DNA from: Nostoc sp. NMS4
GTDB taxonomy: Bacteria; Cyanobacteriota; Cyanobacteriia; Cyanobacteriales; Nostocaceae
Direction: 5' to 3'
DNA: 41,321 bases
NCBI RefSeq assembly: GCF_017115095.1
Contig: NZ_JABXKI010000037.1
Coordinates: forward strand, 1-41,321
Part shown: positions 25,578 through 35,505 of the stretch, in pieces
Layout: each line of letters opens with the position of its first letter
Numbering within the stretch: the stretch's first letter is position 1
Notes under the pieces: generated by a model
Told to the model about the DNA's origin: nothing
The model's database searches: none
What the model saw: the letters and a program-made list of their open reading frames with translations, nothing else
Translations under genes and position numbers: made by a program

Positions 25578-26443
25578 AAAAAGGTGTAAGATTTGCGTGA
25601 ATTACACTGAAATTATTGTAGACGTTATCTTCGAGCTTGAATGCTCTCAATTTCAAAGCTTTGAATGCAGTTTCAAAAGGCTATATTGGATGGGCATAAG
25701 TAAAAATATCACCTTTACTGATTAGTTTGCTACTTCTGTTATGAGTTAAAGATATATTTAGTTGCTAGTACTGACAGTAGTCGAATTATTTTTCTGTAAA
25801 AATTAATGGGGAGAGTATTTTCATTTGCTGTACTAATCTTAACTACTGCTAAGATTTTGAGACTCAATCAAGCCCAAAAGACAGTAGGGGAAAGCACTTG
25901 GCAGGAATAATTTGATCTGTGTACATTTTTTTTAGAGAACAAAAATTTTTACATTAATAATTATGCCGAGCAATTTCTCCTAGATTTTCTATTGCAAAAA
26001 ACGTACATCAAGTAATTTTACTGAATAGCGCTACATCGACTGCTGGCTTTAATAAACTCAAAAAAATTAAGCGGTTTTACTTACGTATAAACACCAAAAT
26101 TAGAGTAACAAGTCAAACTGTTGTTGACGTTTACATAAAGTTGATGTAAAAACCTTTAAAAAGGTTGCACAACTTCTTACAGAAACTTTATTGTGTAGAA
26201 TCTTAAAAACTGAATAATAGTTATGGCTTACCATAAGCTACATCTGGCACAAAAAAGTCAAAATCTAGACACTGAAAATCTAGCTTGAAAATACACCACA
26301 GGAGAGTGAAATAGAATACAAAGGTGATTGATGAAGAAAAATTCTTAATTCAAGCACTTTGGATTCAAAAGAGATATAAAGAATTTTGCTGGACATCTAC
26401 CTCCTTGCCCTCATGACAACCAAGTAAAGGAATCTCAATAGTT
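25578..26443. other. Long AT-rich intergenic region, nothing identified
   Basis: 866 bp between divergent ndhM and the 94-aa gene. It contains no HIP1 octamer, no family A or B element and no convincing frame. It must carry both promoters, and part may be a long leader or an unrecognised small RNA; nothing in the sequence decides this. Confidence 0.4.
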
Positions 26444-26728
26444 ATGAACTCCAAAGCATTGCCACGCCAGATAAATAATCTCGAAGTAGGTGTTTATGAG
26501 TGCGAAATCCATCTCAAATTCCGGTTGATTGAGGAAAAGAGTCTATTAAGCGATCGCGAACAACTCTTACAGGTGCTACTTGATGCTTTAACTGAAGGTT
26601 CCGATGACTTTCTAGAAACGCTACAAGCGTCCGTTAAAGCCCAGGAAGTATCTGAGATTAAAGCTTCACCCCAAATGCGCCGTCAGCTAATGCGCTTGCG
26701 TAATGTTGCTGAAAATTATCCCACTTAA
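26444..26728 (+). CDS. Small conserved-looking protein of unknown function
   Basis: This 94-residue protein is not one I recognise. It is soluble, with an N-terminal strand-rich segment (EVGVYECEIHLKFRLIEE) followed by charged helices (DREQLLQVLLDALTEGSDD, QMRRQLMRLRNVAENYPT). An AAAGGAA ribosome-like site lies about 12 bases before the ATG. The codon use is ordinary and the frame contains a HIP1-like GCGATCGC. It stands alone after a long gene-free leader and may be independently regulated. Confidence 0.6.
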   Translation: MNSKALPRQINNLEVGVYECEIHLKFRLIEEKSLLSDREQLLQVLLDALTEGSDDFLETLQASVKAQEVSEIKASPQMRRQLMRLRNVAENYPT

Positions 26729-27384
26729 AGGTGTAATTTAAGTAGTAAAAAAACGTGAATTGGGCATCAAATCAAATGTTGATCCCACACCCCTGTTGCC
26801 ATAAAAACTAAGCAGTCAGTAGATTTCATAAAATTTCATAAAATATTGTGATTTCTACTTTGTGAAAGTCTTATTTAGCAGCACAAAGTCCCAGGAACAG
26901 TTTCCGCTATTAAAAACTTTGTAGCAAAGGTTACTGGTAGAATCTGAAAGCAAATTCAGCCGGGTGCATTTTACCGAGTTTTTATCAAAACATTGCAGAA
27001 TAATAAAACCCTGTGTCTTTACAGATGGGGAATTGGACAACCAGGCGCAAATCTAATGAAAACCTAAAAGACCAAAGTAAAAATAGATCACCTTTCTTTT
27101 AGCTTTTTGCTGAAGCTAAGTGCCTGATTTGCTGAAATACTTATGTTTTATATATTACTGGTAATAGGTCATGGTTTCGCAGCCAGTTACCTATTACCGA
27201 TTGCCCAGGAGTAGGGGAGATGAGGAAGTAGGGGAGATGAGGAAGCAGTGGAAGCAGGGGAAGCAGAGAGATAAATAAAACTCCTAACTCCTAACTCCTA
27301 ACTCCTAACTCAGCACGGGCTAAACCTTAGCTATCCGCTAACAGCACTCCTAATGACAAATGACAAATGACAAATGACCAATGA
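26729..27384. other. Intergenic with purine-rich low-complexity repeats
   Basis: 656 bp. 26729-27180 shows nothing clear. 27205-27380 is low-complexity: GGAGTAGGGGAGATGAGGAA copies, GCAGGGGAAGCAG, four copies of ACTCCTA/CTAACTCC, and four TGACAAA units. The GCAGGGGAAGCAG type also occurs inside narB. Confidence 0.6.
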
Positions 27385-28080
27385 CTATTTAGCAAGACCG
27401 TGTTCGAGAGCAAAACGAACTAACTCTGTACGGCTATTGGTGCCGGTTTTACTAAATAAACGGCTGACGTATTTTTCTACATTGCGGACGCTGGTTTCTA
27501 AGCGACGGGCGATTTCTTTGTTCATCAACCCTTCAGCGACTAAATTTAAAACACTTTGTTCTCTGGGAGTCAAATCAATTTTAAAAGGGGCTGGCGATTG
27601 AGAAATAGCATTTCTTTGAGTTAACAATGCCTTAATTTGGGCAATCTGATTGGCTAGTTCAGCAAGATCGGGGGTTTCGCCGTCTTCTCCCGTACTTGCG
27701 GCTTTAGCGGCGCGGCGGGCTAGCAAATTTTCGACTATAGCCACTAACTCATCTGGATCGAAGGGTTTGGGTAGATAGGCATCAACACCAGCATGATAGC
27801 CTTGGATGCGATCGCCTGTCATACCTTTAGCAGTTAAAAATACTACCGGTAGAGCTTGGAAACGGGGATCTTCTCGTAGTTGCTTCAGGAACTGATAGCC
27901 ATCCACTTGAGGCATCATCACATCTGAAATCACTAAGTCAGGTGTATTCAGCTGCATCCATTCCCAACCTTCAAGGGCGTTACTGGCGACTTGAACGCTG
28001 AAACCGCTCTCTTGCAAATAATCTTTCACGGCTTCCCGTATCCCTGGTTCATCATCCACCAGTAACAATTGTGCTGACAT
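27385..28080 (-). CDS. REC-LuxR response regulator (Ycf29/Rre1-like)
   Basis: This 231-residue two-component response regulator has a receiver domain at 1-125 with the acidic pocket Asp9-Asp10, phosphoacceptor Asp53 in VISDVMMP, Thr83 and Lys105 in LPKPF. A linker with ELANQIAQIKALLTQ follows, then a LuxR/NarL-type helix-turn-helix at about 165-231 (LTPREQSVLNLVAEGLMNKE, SVRNVEKYVSRLFSKTGTNS). The receiver resembles the cyanobacterial Rre1/Ycf29 group as I remember it (LPVVFLTAKG, GYHAGVDAYLPKPF), but I would not name the ortholog from memory. No histidine kinase lies next to it, as is common for that group. It should bind DNA after phosphorylation. Confidence 0.9.
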   Translation of the reverse strand: MSAQLLLVDDEPGIREAVKDYLQESGFSVQVASNALEGWEWMQLNTPDLVISDVMMPQVDGYQFLKQLREDPRFQALPVVFLTAKGMTGDRIQGYHAGVDAYLPKPFDPDELVAIVENLLARRAAKAASTGEDGETPDLAELANQIAQIKALLTQRNAISQSPAPFKIDLTPREQSVLNLVAEGLMNKEIARRLETSVRNVEKYVSRLFSKTGTNSRTELVRFALEHGLAK

Positions 28081-28265
28081 TTAAAATTCCCTTAAGTTTA
28101 CCTTTCCAATTTAGCGAAAGTTGGTAGGCATTGAACAACTTGAATTCACCTCTACCGCCCCCAAAGCTTTTAAAGTTGATATCTCTGCCTCCGTCAACCC
28201 TTTTACCCTATTAACAAGGAGCGTCATTATGAATATTATCAATTAGGAATTTTTTAATTGAAGAA

Positions 28266-28475
28266 GAATTCAGAAGTCAGAAGTCAGAATGGGCTAAACG
28301 CCCCGCTATCGCTAACAGGAGTCAGAATAAATTAGTGGGGGATTCAAACCCGCCACTAATTGTAGACCGCTAAATTTTCAATGTTTAGGGGGTTTTAAAC
28401 CCGTTTATTCATTCGCCACTCGCACAGAACTCAATTCTGAATTCTGGCTCCTGACTCCTGAATTCTGTTTTGATA
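28266..28475. repeat. Repeat family B, copy 3
   Basis: The left end GAATTCAGAAGTCAGAAGTC and the right end CTGACTCCTGAATTCTGTTT then TGATA are inverted. Inside lies a copy of GCTAAACGCCCCGCTATCGC, which also occurs in the nirA insert, so one repeat is nested in the other. The inner GGGGGATTCAAACCCGCC is shared with copy 2. Confidence 0.75.
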
Positions 28476-28479
28476 ATCC

Positions 28480-30465
28480 TTACCATTGAGGATTTTGCAT
28501 AATTAATGCCTCTGCTGCCGAGCTATTTAATGGAACTGAGAAAAAATGTCCTTGGCTATATTTACAGTTTAACTTTCTTAGAAGTACTAGTTGCTCTTTT
28601 GTCTCTACCCCTTCGGCAAGCACATCCACACCTAGCTTGTGTGCCAAGGTGACAATTATCTCAATAATTTCTAAATTTTTACTATTTGTGGCCATTGTGC
28701 TGATGAAAGAGCGGTCAATTTTCAACACACTAATCGGAAAGTTATAAAGACCACCTAATGAGAAATAGCCCGTACCAAAGTCATCAATTGATAATTCAAT
28801 GCCCATCTCTCGAAGTTGGAAGATTGCGGTAGTTACCTTATCGCCATTTTCCACAATTGCGTTTTCAGTAATCTCTAGCATTAGACTGCCAGCATCAAGA
28901 CCAGTTGAGTGCAAAATTTGCCCAATCTGCTCAATCAAATCCGGCTGAGAAAATTGCTTAACGGAGAGATTAATACTAATTTTCTCTAGTAAGTTGGAAC
29001 GATGGTATACCCGCCAAGCTTGCATCTGGCGGCAAGCTTCATGGAACGCCCATTTGCCAATGGAGAAAATTAGTCCAGTTTCCTCGGCTAGGGGAATAAA
29101 ATCTGCTGGATTAAGCAGACCGCGCTCTGGATGCTCCCAGCGCAATAGAGCCTCAAAACCTAAAATAGAGCCACTAGTGAGCGAAACAATCGGTTGGTAA
29201 TAAACCTGAAATTCTTGGCGTTCAATTGCTCGGCGCAAATCAGTCTCTAACCGCAATCTCGCCAGAGCATTAGCATACATATCTGAGTTAAATAGCTCAT
29301 AACGCGCTCTACCTAGCATCTTGGCTCGGTACATTGCTGTATCGGCATCCCTCAACAGTTCTTCTGGGTGTTGATAGTCTACTGTCGAACTCAAGGCGAT
29401 GCCAATACTTGCTGTAATGAAGACTTCTTGTCCTTCAAGCTCAATGGGTAAGGCTAGTTCCTGTTGAATCCGTTCAGCCACTGTAATGGCATCTGACACA
29501 TGATGGATTCCCTCAAGCAGGATTGTAAATTCGTCTCCCCCAAGTCGTGCTGCTGTATCTATGGAGCGTACACATATTTCTAGTCTACTTGCTATTTCAA
29601 GTAGAAGTTGGTCTCCATTCAGGTGTCCAAGACTGTCATTAATCACCTTAAAGCGATCTAGGTCGATAAATAGCACAGCATATAGATAATCTGAATGCCG
29701 TTTTGAATAATTTATCGCATGTGTTAAACGGTTCATAAATGCAACGCGGTTTGCCAGACCCGTCAGTGCATCGTGAAAGGCAAGGTGCAGTAGTTTTGAC
29801 TCGACTCGCTTACGCTCTATAATTTCATTTAACAATTTCTGATTTGCTTTTACCAGTTCTGCTGTCCGTTCTACCACCCGTATTTCTAACTCACTGTAAG
29901 CTTGGTGCAACATTTCTTCAGCTTGTTTACGTTCAGTGATATTGCACACCACCCAACGCCAACCAAGCTGCTTCCCATCGAAGTCGTAGACTACAGACGC
30001 TTTCACACTAGCAGGGAAAGACATTCCTCCCCGTGGCTGTAGATGAATTTCCCAGTTCAGTATCTCCTGCAAATTGTTTATTTGACAGCTAAAGGACTGG
30101 CGGTCTTGTTGAGCAATAAAAAGAATTAATGGTTTACCTACTAAATACTTTTGTTGGACACCGAGCAAAGTTGCTGCTACATTGTTAGCCTCTTGAATTG
30201 TCCCGTCGGTATTAGTTACCAAGTAACCATCTGGAGCAAATTCAAACAAATCTTGATAACGCTGGCGCTCTTTCTCTACTGCCACTCGTGTTACCTTTAA
30301 CTCCTCGGAGGCTGTCAATAGTTCTTCCATTATGGTGTTAAGTTCCTCGAAAGCCTCTGTTATTATCTCTTGTTGGGAGTTTGGCTTAGTTCCATCGCAT
30401 TCTAATATTTCCTCTATCTGTGAATACAATTGCTCTATCTGCTGGCTAAATCCATCGACTTTCAT
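28480..30465 (-). CDS. PAS-GGDEF-EAL cyclic-di-GMP enzyme
   Basis: This 661-residue protein has an N-terminal coiled region, a PAS sensor (about 70-185: YQDLFEFAPDGYLVTNTDG, GWRWVVCNITERKQAEEML), a second helical linker (RVVERTAELVKANQKLLNEI), a GGDEF diguanylate cyclase domain and an EAL phosphodiesterase domain. GGDEF is intact at 309-313, and an inhibitory-site RSID lies five residues before it. EAL is intact at 438-440, with LEITEN, DDFGTGY, LKIDRSF and AEGVET carrying the metal-binding and catalytic residues. Both synthesis and breakdown of cyclic di-GMP are therefore possible. No membrane helix, so cytoplasmic sensing through PAS. The gene is single; a family B repeat lies at its 3' end. 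Confidence 0.95.
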   Translation of the reverse strand: MKVDGFSQQIEQLYSQIEEILECDGTKPNSQQEIITEAFEELNTIMEELLTASEELKVTRVAVEKERQRYQDLFEFAPDGYLVTNTDGTIQEANNVAATLLGVQQKYLVGKPLILFIAQQDRQSFSCQINNLQEILNWEIHLQPRGGMSFPASVKASVVYDFDGKQLGWRWVVCNITERKQAEEMLHQAYSELEIRVVERTAELVKANQKLLNEIIERKRVESKLLHLAFHDALTGLANRVAFMNRLTHAINYSKRHSDYLYAVLFIDLDRFKVINDSLGHLNGDQLLLEIASRLEICVRSIDTAARLGGDEFTILLEGIHHVSDAITVAERIQQELALPIELEGQEVFITASIGIALSSTVDYQHPEELLRDADTAMYRAKMLGRARYELFNSDMYANALARLRLETDLRRAIERQEFQVYYQPIVSLTSGSILGFEALLRWEHPERGLLNPADFIPLAEETGLIFSIGKWAFHEACRQMQAWRVYHRSNLLEKISINLSVKQFSQPDLIEQIGQILHSTGLDAGSLMLEITENAIVENGDKVTTAIFQLREMGIELSIDDFGTGYFSLGGLYNFPISVLKIDRSFISTMATNSKNLEIIEIIVTLAHKLGVDVLAEGVETKEQLVLLRKLNCKYSQGHFFSVPLNSSAAEALIMQNPQW

Positions 30466-31890
30466 GTTGGTTGGTCAACTCACAAAACTAATGAAGCGTG
30501 GCTGTGAATAAAAAGAGCAGGAGAAGCAAACCCCATGATTTTCTCAAAGCTTCACACGCTATTGAGTAGACAAGGAGTAGGTTACTTGCAAGAGTGGACA
30601 CTCTATAAATAAATATGAAAGAACTTGGTTTTTTGATTCACTAACTTATTTATAGGAATCTGATTTGATTGATGACAAAAATTAGTTATTCTAGTCTGCG
30701 TTAGAGGGAACGTCGTAACGTACCAAACCATTCTAAACGGTGCTATATTCTCGGCGCTAACACAACACTAGTTCGCTAAAGTCGGGAAACCTGCTCACAC
30801 AAGTGACTCCCTTCGTGTCTTTTCAACAATCAAATAAGAACCGTATATATTCAATGATGAGAAAGAAATCAATTTTGTACAGGCTCAAATCAAATTTTCA
30901 CCCTATTCAGTTGCCACAAACTTGTCCAATAACGACTAATATGCAAAGTTGCAGCAAGCCTTACCTACTGAAATTTTTATTTTATTTTTTTATTAAATAC
31001 AAGGTATTGAAGTTAATACTCTATAAGTAACACCATATTTGCTTCCCCTGTTTTTGGCAATACTTCTTAAGTAAGATATATTCGCTTTTATGAGCTAAGG
31101 AAAGAATAAGGGTGTCAGTCAATGCTTTTGGGCTGACAGGAGCATTTTTGCTTAGGTGTTGCTGAATTCAGGTGTGAAAATGATTTTGCATGATTTCAAA
31201 ACCTTTGTAGAGACGTTGCAATTGCTAGTCTCTACACCAAGATTTATCGAACAGAATTCAGGAGTCAGGAGCCAGAATCAATTAAGTATGGTTTTACACT
31301 ATGCTTAATTGTAGACCGCCTATAGAGGCGGGGGTATTAAACCCATTTATTCAGACGCGACGCTCTCTACGAGACGCTAAAAGCGAACGACGACTCGCTA
31401 ACGCTGCGCTATCCACTTTTTCGTTCAGAATTCAATTCTGAATTCTGGCTTCTGACTCCTGAATTCTGTTTTGATAAATTTAGTTGCTCTGTATCCTTTT
31501 CGTTTTCGGTTATTATTGCTTAAACAAAATCTGTAATTACTGAGATAAATAACATTTTTTACACACAAAATCAATTTGCGTTTCAGGCTTCTTAGAGATA
31601 AAAACTCTACTAAACCCTTATTTTCTAAGTCATTTATACAGATAGTATAGGCGTATTTATCAAACTTGAGATGTAATATTTACTACTACTTAAAACTAAA
31701 GTAGTTCAAATTACCCATGACTACTGAGATTAAGATTTGCTAACGTAGTCTTAACATATTGAAAAATTTGCTGAGAAAGCTGAGAAAGTAGCAGCCGATA
31801 CTAATCTAATTTTTAGTGTTGGTTCTTTCTCATCCAGAGATGTGGCGTTTTGGTGTGTTAAGAATATATATTTTTCTTTCAGAGGGGGTT
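30466..31890. other. Longest gene-free stretch (1.4 kb)
   Basis: It holds the family B copy at 31245-31476 and a GTAGAGAC/GTCTCTAC hairpin at 31207-31235. The frame at 30803-31030 ends in a run of Phe and Lys with no motif or ribosome site and is probably chance. 30480-30790 and 31480-31880 are AT-rich without visible structure. Confidence 0.5.
31245..31476. repeat. Repeat family B, copy 4 (best preserved ends)
   Basis: The left end TATCGAACAGAATTCAGGAG (then TCAG) and the right end CTGACTCCTGAATTCTGTTT (then TGATA) pair over about 24 bp with two mismatches or fewer. The total is 232 bp. It contains CAGACGCGACGCTC and ACTCGCTAACGCTGCGCTAT blocks, as in copy 1. No flanking duplication is obvious. 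Confidence 0.8.
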
Positions 31891-32577
31891 ATGGTTGTAA
31901 ATTTGGCCCGTACTACAGCTTCGGCAGAACTTTTAAAGCAAGTATTCCGTAACATTGATGCACATAGTTGTCCAAGGTTATTTAACTTTCACATGCACAC
32001 TATCTACTCGGATGGAAGGTTGCAGCCGAGTGGATTGATGGAACAGGCGATCGCTATTGGGTTAAAAGGGTTAGCGATCACCGATCATCATGGTATTGTC
32101 GGCTATCAAGCGGCACTTGCTTGGTTAGAAGACTGGAAGTGGAATAATCCTGATGCAACGACTCCTCACCTGTGGAGTGGCGTAGAAATCAATGCCAACC
32201 TTTTGAATACAGAAGTTCACATTTTGGCTTACTCTTTTGCAACAGACCACCCTAGTATGAAACCCTATCTGCAAAGAAGGCCGACTACAGGGCAAGAATA
32301 TCAGGCAAGTAACGTGATTGCCGCTATTCATCAAGCTGGGGGATTGGCAGTTCTGGCTCATCCTGCTCGTTACAAGCGATCGCTTTTTGACTTAATTCCA
32401 GCTGCGGCTCAAAACGGGATCGATGGCGTGGAAACTTTCTATGCCTACAATAACCCTAACCCTTGGAAACCCAGCACAGTGGAATCGGAACAAGTGCAAA
32501 AATTAGCTGATGAATACTTTCTATTCAATACCTGTGGTACTGATACCCACGGTTTGAGTCTTCTACAACGCTTGTAA
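31891..32577 (+). CDS. PHP-domain metal-dependent phosphoesterase
   Basis: This 228-residue protein has the PHP domain metal-binding motifs: FNFHMHTIYSDG near residue 37, AITDHHGIVGY near 70, SGVEINA, LAHPARYKRS near 155 and TCGTDTHG near 218. Such proteins hydrolyse phosphoesters, for example nucleoside 3',5'-bisphosphates or short RNA, using two or three metal ions; the substrate here is unknown. The frame is open from 31816, but the ATG at 31891 (MVVNLARTT) has an AGAGGGGG ribosome site and a normal family start. The gene ends 24 bp before a strong intrinsic terminator and is probably monocistronic. Confidence 0.88.
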   Translation: MVVNLARTTASAELLKQVFRNIDAHSCPRLFNFHMHTIYSDGRLQPSGLMEQAIAIGLKGLAITDHHGIVGYQAALAWLEDWKWNNPDATTPHLWSGVEINANLLNTEVHILAYSFATDHPSMKPYLQRRPTTGQEYQASNVIAAIHQAGGLAVLAHPARYKRSLFDLIPAAAQNGIDGVETFYAYNNPNPWKPSTVESEQVQKLADEYFLFNTCGTDTHGLSLLQRL

Positions 32578-32600
32578 AGATGAATCCATTTTTTTGAAAT

Positions 32601-32638
32601 CTCCTGGTTCAATCTACCAGGAGGTTATCTTTTTTTTG
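32601..32638 (+). terminator. Intrinsic terminator of PHP gene
   Basis: The stem CTCCTGGT pairs with ACCAGGAG around a 7-base loop, followed by GTTATC and a run of eight T. The opposite direction lacks a T-run, so it serves the plus-strand gene and not arsH. Confidence 0.88.
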
Positions 32639-32651
32639 AGATGTTCAATAG

Positions 32652-33320
32652 TCAATTTGTTTTATTAAAGTTAATTTCAAGAGATTGAGAAGCAATCATG
32701 ATTGTTTCTTTGGCAGCTTTTTCCTGACGTTCACTGTAGCGGTCTGTGAGATAATCAACTTTGTCACGCAATAGCAAGGTAAATTTGTAAAGTTCTTCCA
32801 TAACATCGACAATGCGATCGCGGTATGGTGAATCTTTCATAGTCCCGTCTTCATTAAACTCCTCGTATGCTTTAGCCACTGAAGATTGATTAGGGATAGT
32901 GAACATCCGCATCCAGCGTCCAAGAATTCTTAATGTGTTGACGGCATTAAAAGACTGAGATCCACCACTCACTTGCATGACTGCCAAAGTTCTGCCTTGA
33001 GTCGGGCGAACGGCTCCAATAGTGAGGGGAATCCAATCGATCTGGTTTTTCATAATGCCGGAAATTTGACCGTGCAACTCTGGGCTAGACCAGACCTGTC
33101 CTTCTGACCACAAGCTTAATTGGCGCAACTCCTGCACCTTTGGGTGGGTGTCGGGTACGCTGCCATAAATCGGCAGTTCACGGGGATCGAAAAACTTTAC
33201 CTCTGCCCCAAATTCTTCAATGATGCGTGCGGCTTCTTCTGCTAATAAGCGACTATAGGAACGCTCACGCAGGGAACCATACAAAAATAAAATTCTGGGG
33301 GGATGGTCAAATGTCGTCAT
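32652..33320 (-). CDS. arsH: ArsH, NADPH-dependent FMN reductase of arsenic resistance
   Basis: This 222-residue flavodoxin-like protein is typical of ArsH. It has the FMN-binding [10 protein letters not shown] near residue 15, [33 protein letters not shown] and the family-specific [20 protein letters not shown], ending in a helical tail. ArsH oxidises trivalent organoarsenicals and reduces quinones or flavins. It is the last gene of the minus-strand arsenic operon, seven bases after arsC. Full length and intact. Confidence 0.95.
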   Translation of the reverse strand: MTTFDHPPRILFLYGSLRERSYSRLLAEEAARIIEEFGAEVKFFDPRELPIYGSVPDTHPKVQELRQLSLWSEGQVWSSPELHGQISGIMKNQIDWIPLTIGAVRPTQGRTLAVMQVSGGSQSFNAVNTLRILGRWMRMFTIPNQSSVAKAYEEFNEDGTMKDSPYRDRIVDVMEELYKFTLLLRDKVDYLTDRYSERQEKAAKETIMIASQSLEINFNKTN

Positions 33321-33328
33321 GGTAATTC

Positions 33329-33721
33329 CTAATTCACAGACTCAATTAATTGAGTGACTCGTTCTTTAATCTCATCGCGGACTGTCGGAAAAATTTCGGG
33401 TTGTTCTGCTGGATCGTCTAACTGCCAATCTTCAAAGACTTCGCGTGTCACCCACTCCGGCGGCAAATTTATGCCACAGCCACACAAAGAAATCACGACA
33501 TCAAAATCTTGTGCTTGAAAATCACTCAGGGGTTTGGAGTGTTGATCGGTAATATCGATACCAATTTCTTTCATGGTGGCGATCGCTTCTGGTCTAACCT
33601 GACTTGCTTCTAAGCCAGAACTAATTACTTCAATCTTTCCTTTACCAAGAGTTTTGGCAAAACCTTCAGCCATTTGGGAACGGGCAGAATTTTTTTTGCA
33701 GACAAACATTACACGTTTCAT
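33329..33721 (-). CDS. arsC: Arsenate reductase ArsC (low-molecular-weight phosphatase fold)
   Basis: This 130-residue protein has the P-loop VCKKNSARS with nucleophile Cys8, plus Cys80 and Cys82 in SLCGCG. These three positions are the catalytic cysteines of the hybrid cyanobacterial arsenate reductase known from Synechocystis, which uses the phosphatase fold but glutaredoxin/glutathione as reductant. It turns arsenate into arsenite for export by the Acr3 pump encoded just upstream. It lies between acr3 (31-bp gap) and arsH (7-bp gap). Intact. Confidence 0.95.
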   Translation of the reverse strand: MKRVMFVCKKNSARSQMAEGFAKTLGKGKIEVISSGLEASQVRPEAIATMKEIGIDITDQHSKPLSDFQAQDFDVVISLCGCGINLPPEWVTREVFEDWQLDDPAEQPEIFPTVRDEIKERVTQLIESVN

Positions 33722-33752
33722 GGTTCAACTCCTGGGAATAATTTGACTAAAT

Positions 33753-34817
33753 TTAAAAGGTTCTCGGTTCAGATGGCGAAAAATAACGTTTCTCTAACCA
33801 GAAAGCAACATTCACCAGACCAATCAATACAGGCACTTCCACCAGAGGCCCGACGACGGCAGCAAAAGCAACACCCGAATTAATGCCAAACACTGCGATC
33901 GCAACTGCAATTGCCAGTTCAAAATTATTTCCTGCCGATGTAAACGCCACACTTGCGGCTCTAGAATAGTCTGTTTTAATCCGCCAAGCCATGTAAAAGC
34001 TGACGAAAAACATGATGATGAAGTAGACGATCAACGGAATTGCAATTTTGACTACATCCAAGGGAATTTGAACAATTAAATTCCCTTTCAAGCTGAACAT
34101 CACGACGATTGTAAATAATAGAGCAATCAGCGTGATCGGGCTGATTTTAGGTACAAATTCTTCGTGATACCACTGCTTACTCTTGGCTTTCACTAAGAAG
34201 TAACGAGTGAAAAATCCAGCTAAAAAGGGAATACCGAGATAGATAAACACACTTTTGGCAATCTCAGCAATGCTGACATTAACAACACTGCCTTGTAACC
34301 CAAATAGTGGCGGTAGTACAGTGATGAAGAACCACGCATAAGGACTATAAAATATGACTTGAAAGATACTGTTAAAGGCAACTAATCCAGCCGTGTATTC
34401 TGTATTGCCTCGTGCCAAATCGCTCCACACAACTACCATTGCAATACATCGGGCTAATCCAATCAGGATCAATCCCGTCATGTATTCTGGATAACCGTGT
34501 AAGAAGATAGTCGCCAGAGCAAACATCAAAATTGGCCCAATTATCCAATTTTGAACTAGTGAAACACCAAGAATTTTTCCGTTGCGAAATACATCCCCTA
34601 ATTCTTCATACCGCACCTTGGCTAAGGGCGGATACATCATCAAAATTAACCCAATTGCGATCGGTATATTGGTTGTTCCCACTTGGAACTGGTTAATAAA
34701 GGCTTCTACTCCCGGAAAGAAATAGCCCAGACCAACACCGATCGCCATTGCTAAAAAAATCCACAAGGTTAGGAAGCGGTCAATAAAGGAGAGGCGTTTT
34801 GAAGTCTTTTTTTTCAT
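33753..34817 (-). CDS. acr3: Arsenite efflux permease, ACR3 family
   Basis: This 354-residue membrane protein has about ten hydrophobic segments and the ACR3 hallmarks [17 protein letters not shown] near residue 58, [32 protein letters not shown] with the essential-type Cys124, and [20 protein letters not shown] near the end. It exports arsenite using the proton or membrane potential. The gene is often called arsB in cyanobacteria, but the family is ACR3, not the ArsB of E. coli. It follows arsR by 105 bp and precedes arsC. Confidence 0.94.
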   Translation of the reverse strand: MKKKTSKRLSFIDRFLTLWIFLAMAIGVGLGYFFPGVEAFINQFQVGTTNIPIAIGLILMMYPPLAKVRYEELGDVFRNGKILGVSLVQNWIIGPILMFALATIFLHGYPEYMTGLILIGLARCIAMVVVWSDLARGNTEYTAGLVAFNSIFQVIFYSPYAWFFITVLPPLFGLQGSVVNVSIAEIAKSVFIYLGIPFLAGFFTRYFLVKAKSKQWYHEEFVPKISPITLIALLFTIVVMFSLKGNLIVQIPLDVVKIAIPLIVYFIIMFFVSFYMAWRIKTDYSRAASVAFTSAGNNFELAIAVAIAVFGINSGVAFAAVVGPLVEVPVLIGLVNVAFWLEKRYFSPSEPRTF

Positions 34818-34922
34818 TGACCGATATCAAGAACATACCTCTATCATTTCAAAAAAAATTGATTTGTCAATATCTAAAGAGCGAGAAAGAAACAAAACAT
34901 TATAAAAAAAATTGATGGATTT

Positions 34923-35249
34923 TTAAGTCTCGCAGGGGGGACGAATCGGTAATATGGGGCTAAATCGGCGGAATTCTGCTAGATACTGCTCTAGGGCAAC
35001 AAACTGCGGTAGATTGAGGCTGTAGTAAATCCAGCGCCCTTCTTGACGAGCGCGAACTAAACCAGCTTCTTTCAGAGTTTTGAGGTGAAAAGATAGTTTA
35101 GACTGAGTGGTTCCCAGGTGGTCGCACAGGTCACACACACATAGTTCTTGAGAGCGCAGCAGTTCTAAGACCTGAATTCGTAGTGGGTCAGACAGGGCAT
35201 GAAAGCCAGCAGCGATCGCATCTGGAGTGAAGGTGGTATTAGAAGCCAT
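34923..35249 (-). CDS. arsR: ArsR, arsenite-responsive repressor
   Basis: This 108-residue winged-helix repressor of the ArsR/SmtB family has the metal motif ELCVCDLC, with Cys37 and Cys39 as arsenite ligands in the helix before the recognition helix (TTQSKLSFHLKTLKEAGLV). Another Cys sits three residues from the end (PPCET). The ATG at 35249 is used; the TTG directly before it is also in frame but unlikely. An operator-like dyad overlaps the start. It should repress the arsR-acr3-arsC-arsH unit until arsenite or antimonite binds. Confidence 0.93.
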   Translation of the reverse strand: MASNTTFTPDAIAAGFHALSDPLRIQVLELLRSQELCVCDLCDHLGTTQSKLSFHLKTLKEAGLVRARQEGRWIYYSLNLPQFVALEQYLAEFRRFSPILPIRPPCET

Positions 35250-35263
35250 CAACTTTTTTTGAA
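35248..35263. promoter_or_regulatory. Candidate ArsR operator overlapping arsR start
   Basis: ATCAA-N6-TTGAA resembles the ATCAA-N6-TTGAT dyad I recall for ArsR/SmtB operators in cyanobacteria. It overlaps the arsR ATG, so binding would block initiation. A second small dyad, ATTGATTTGTCAAT, lies in the arsR-acr3 gap at 34858-34871. Confidence 0.5.
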
Positions 35264-35377
35264 GTGTTCCTTTATGCTAAAGTCTAAATCATCGGTTAAA
35301 CAAAACCTTTACCAAGAAGAAAAGTCTGTCTATAGTCCAATACAGTTCAGTTAAGAAATTTGCTCCTTCTCTTTCTT

Positions 35378-35460
35378 TTCTCTGCGTTCTCTGCGCCTCT
35401 GCGGTACCCTGCGGGAAGCCGTTCGCGTAGCGTCTCGTAGAGAAGCGTCTACGTTAAAAA
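35378..35460. repeat. Dispersed repeats downstream of cobI
   Basis: CTCTGCGTTCTCTGCGCCTC is followed by GCGGGAAGCCGTTCGCGTAG and GCGTCTCGTAGAGAAGCGTC. These are Nostoc-type dispersed repeats, in part inverted relatives of the block at 36925-36985. No gene here. Confidence 0.6.
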
Positions 35461-35505
35461 AACGACTTTGGCAAAGACTACTAGCCTTAACCCAAGCCTA
35501 TTGGT

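Noticed and set aside
30803-31030. A 75-codon plus-strand frame in the 1.4-kb gap
   Set aside because: AT-driven composition (Phe/Lys/Leu runs), no ribosome site, no motif.
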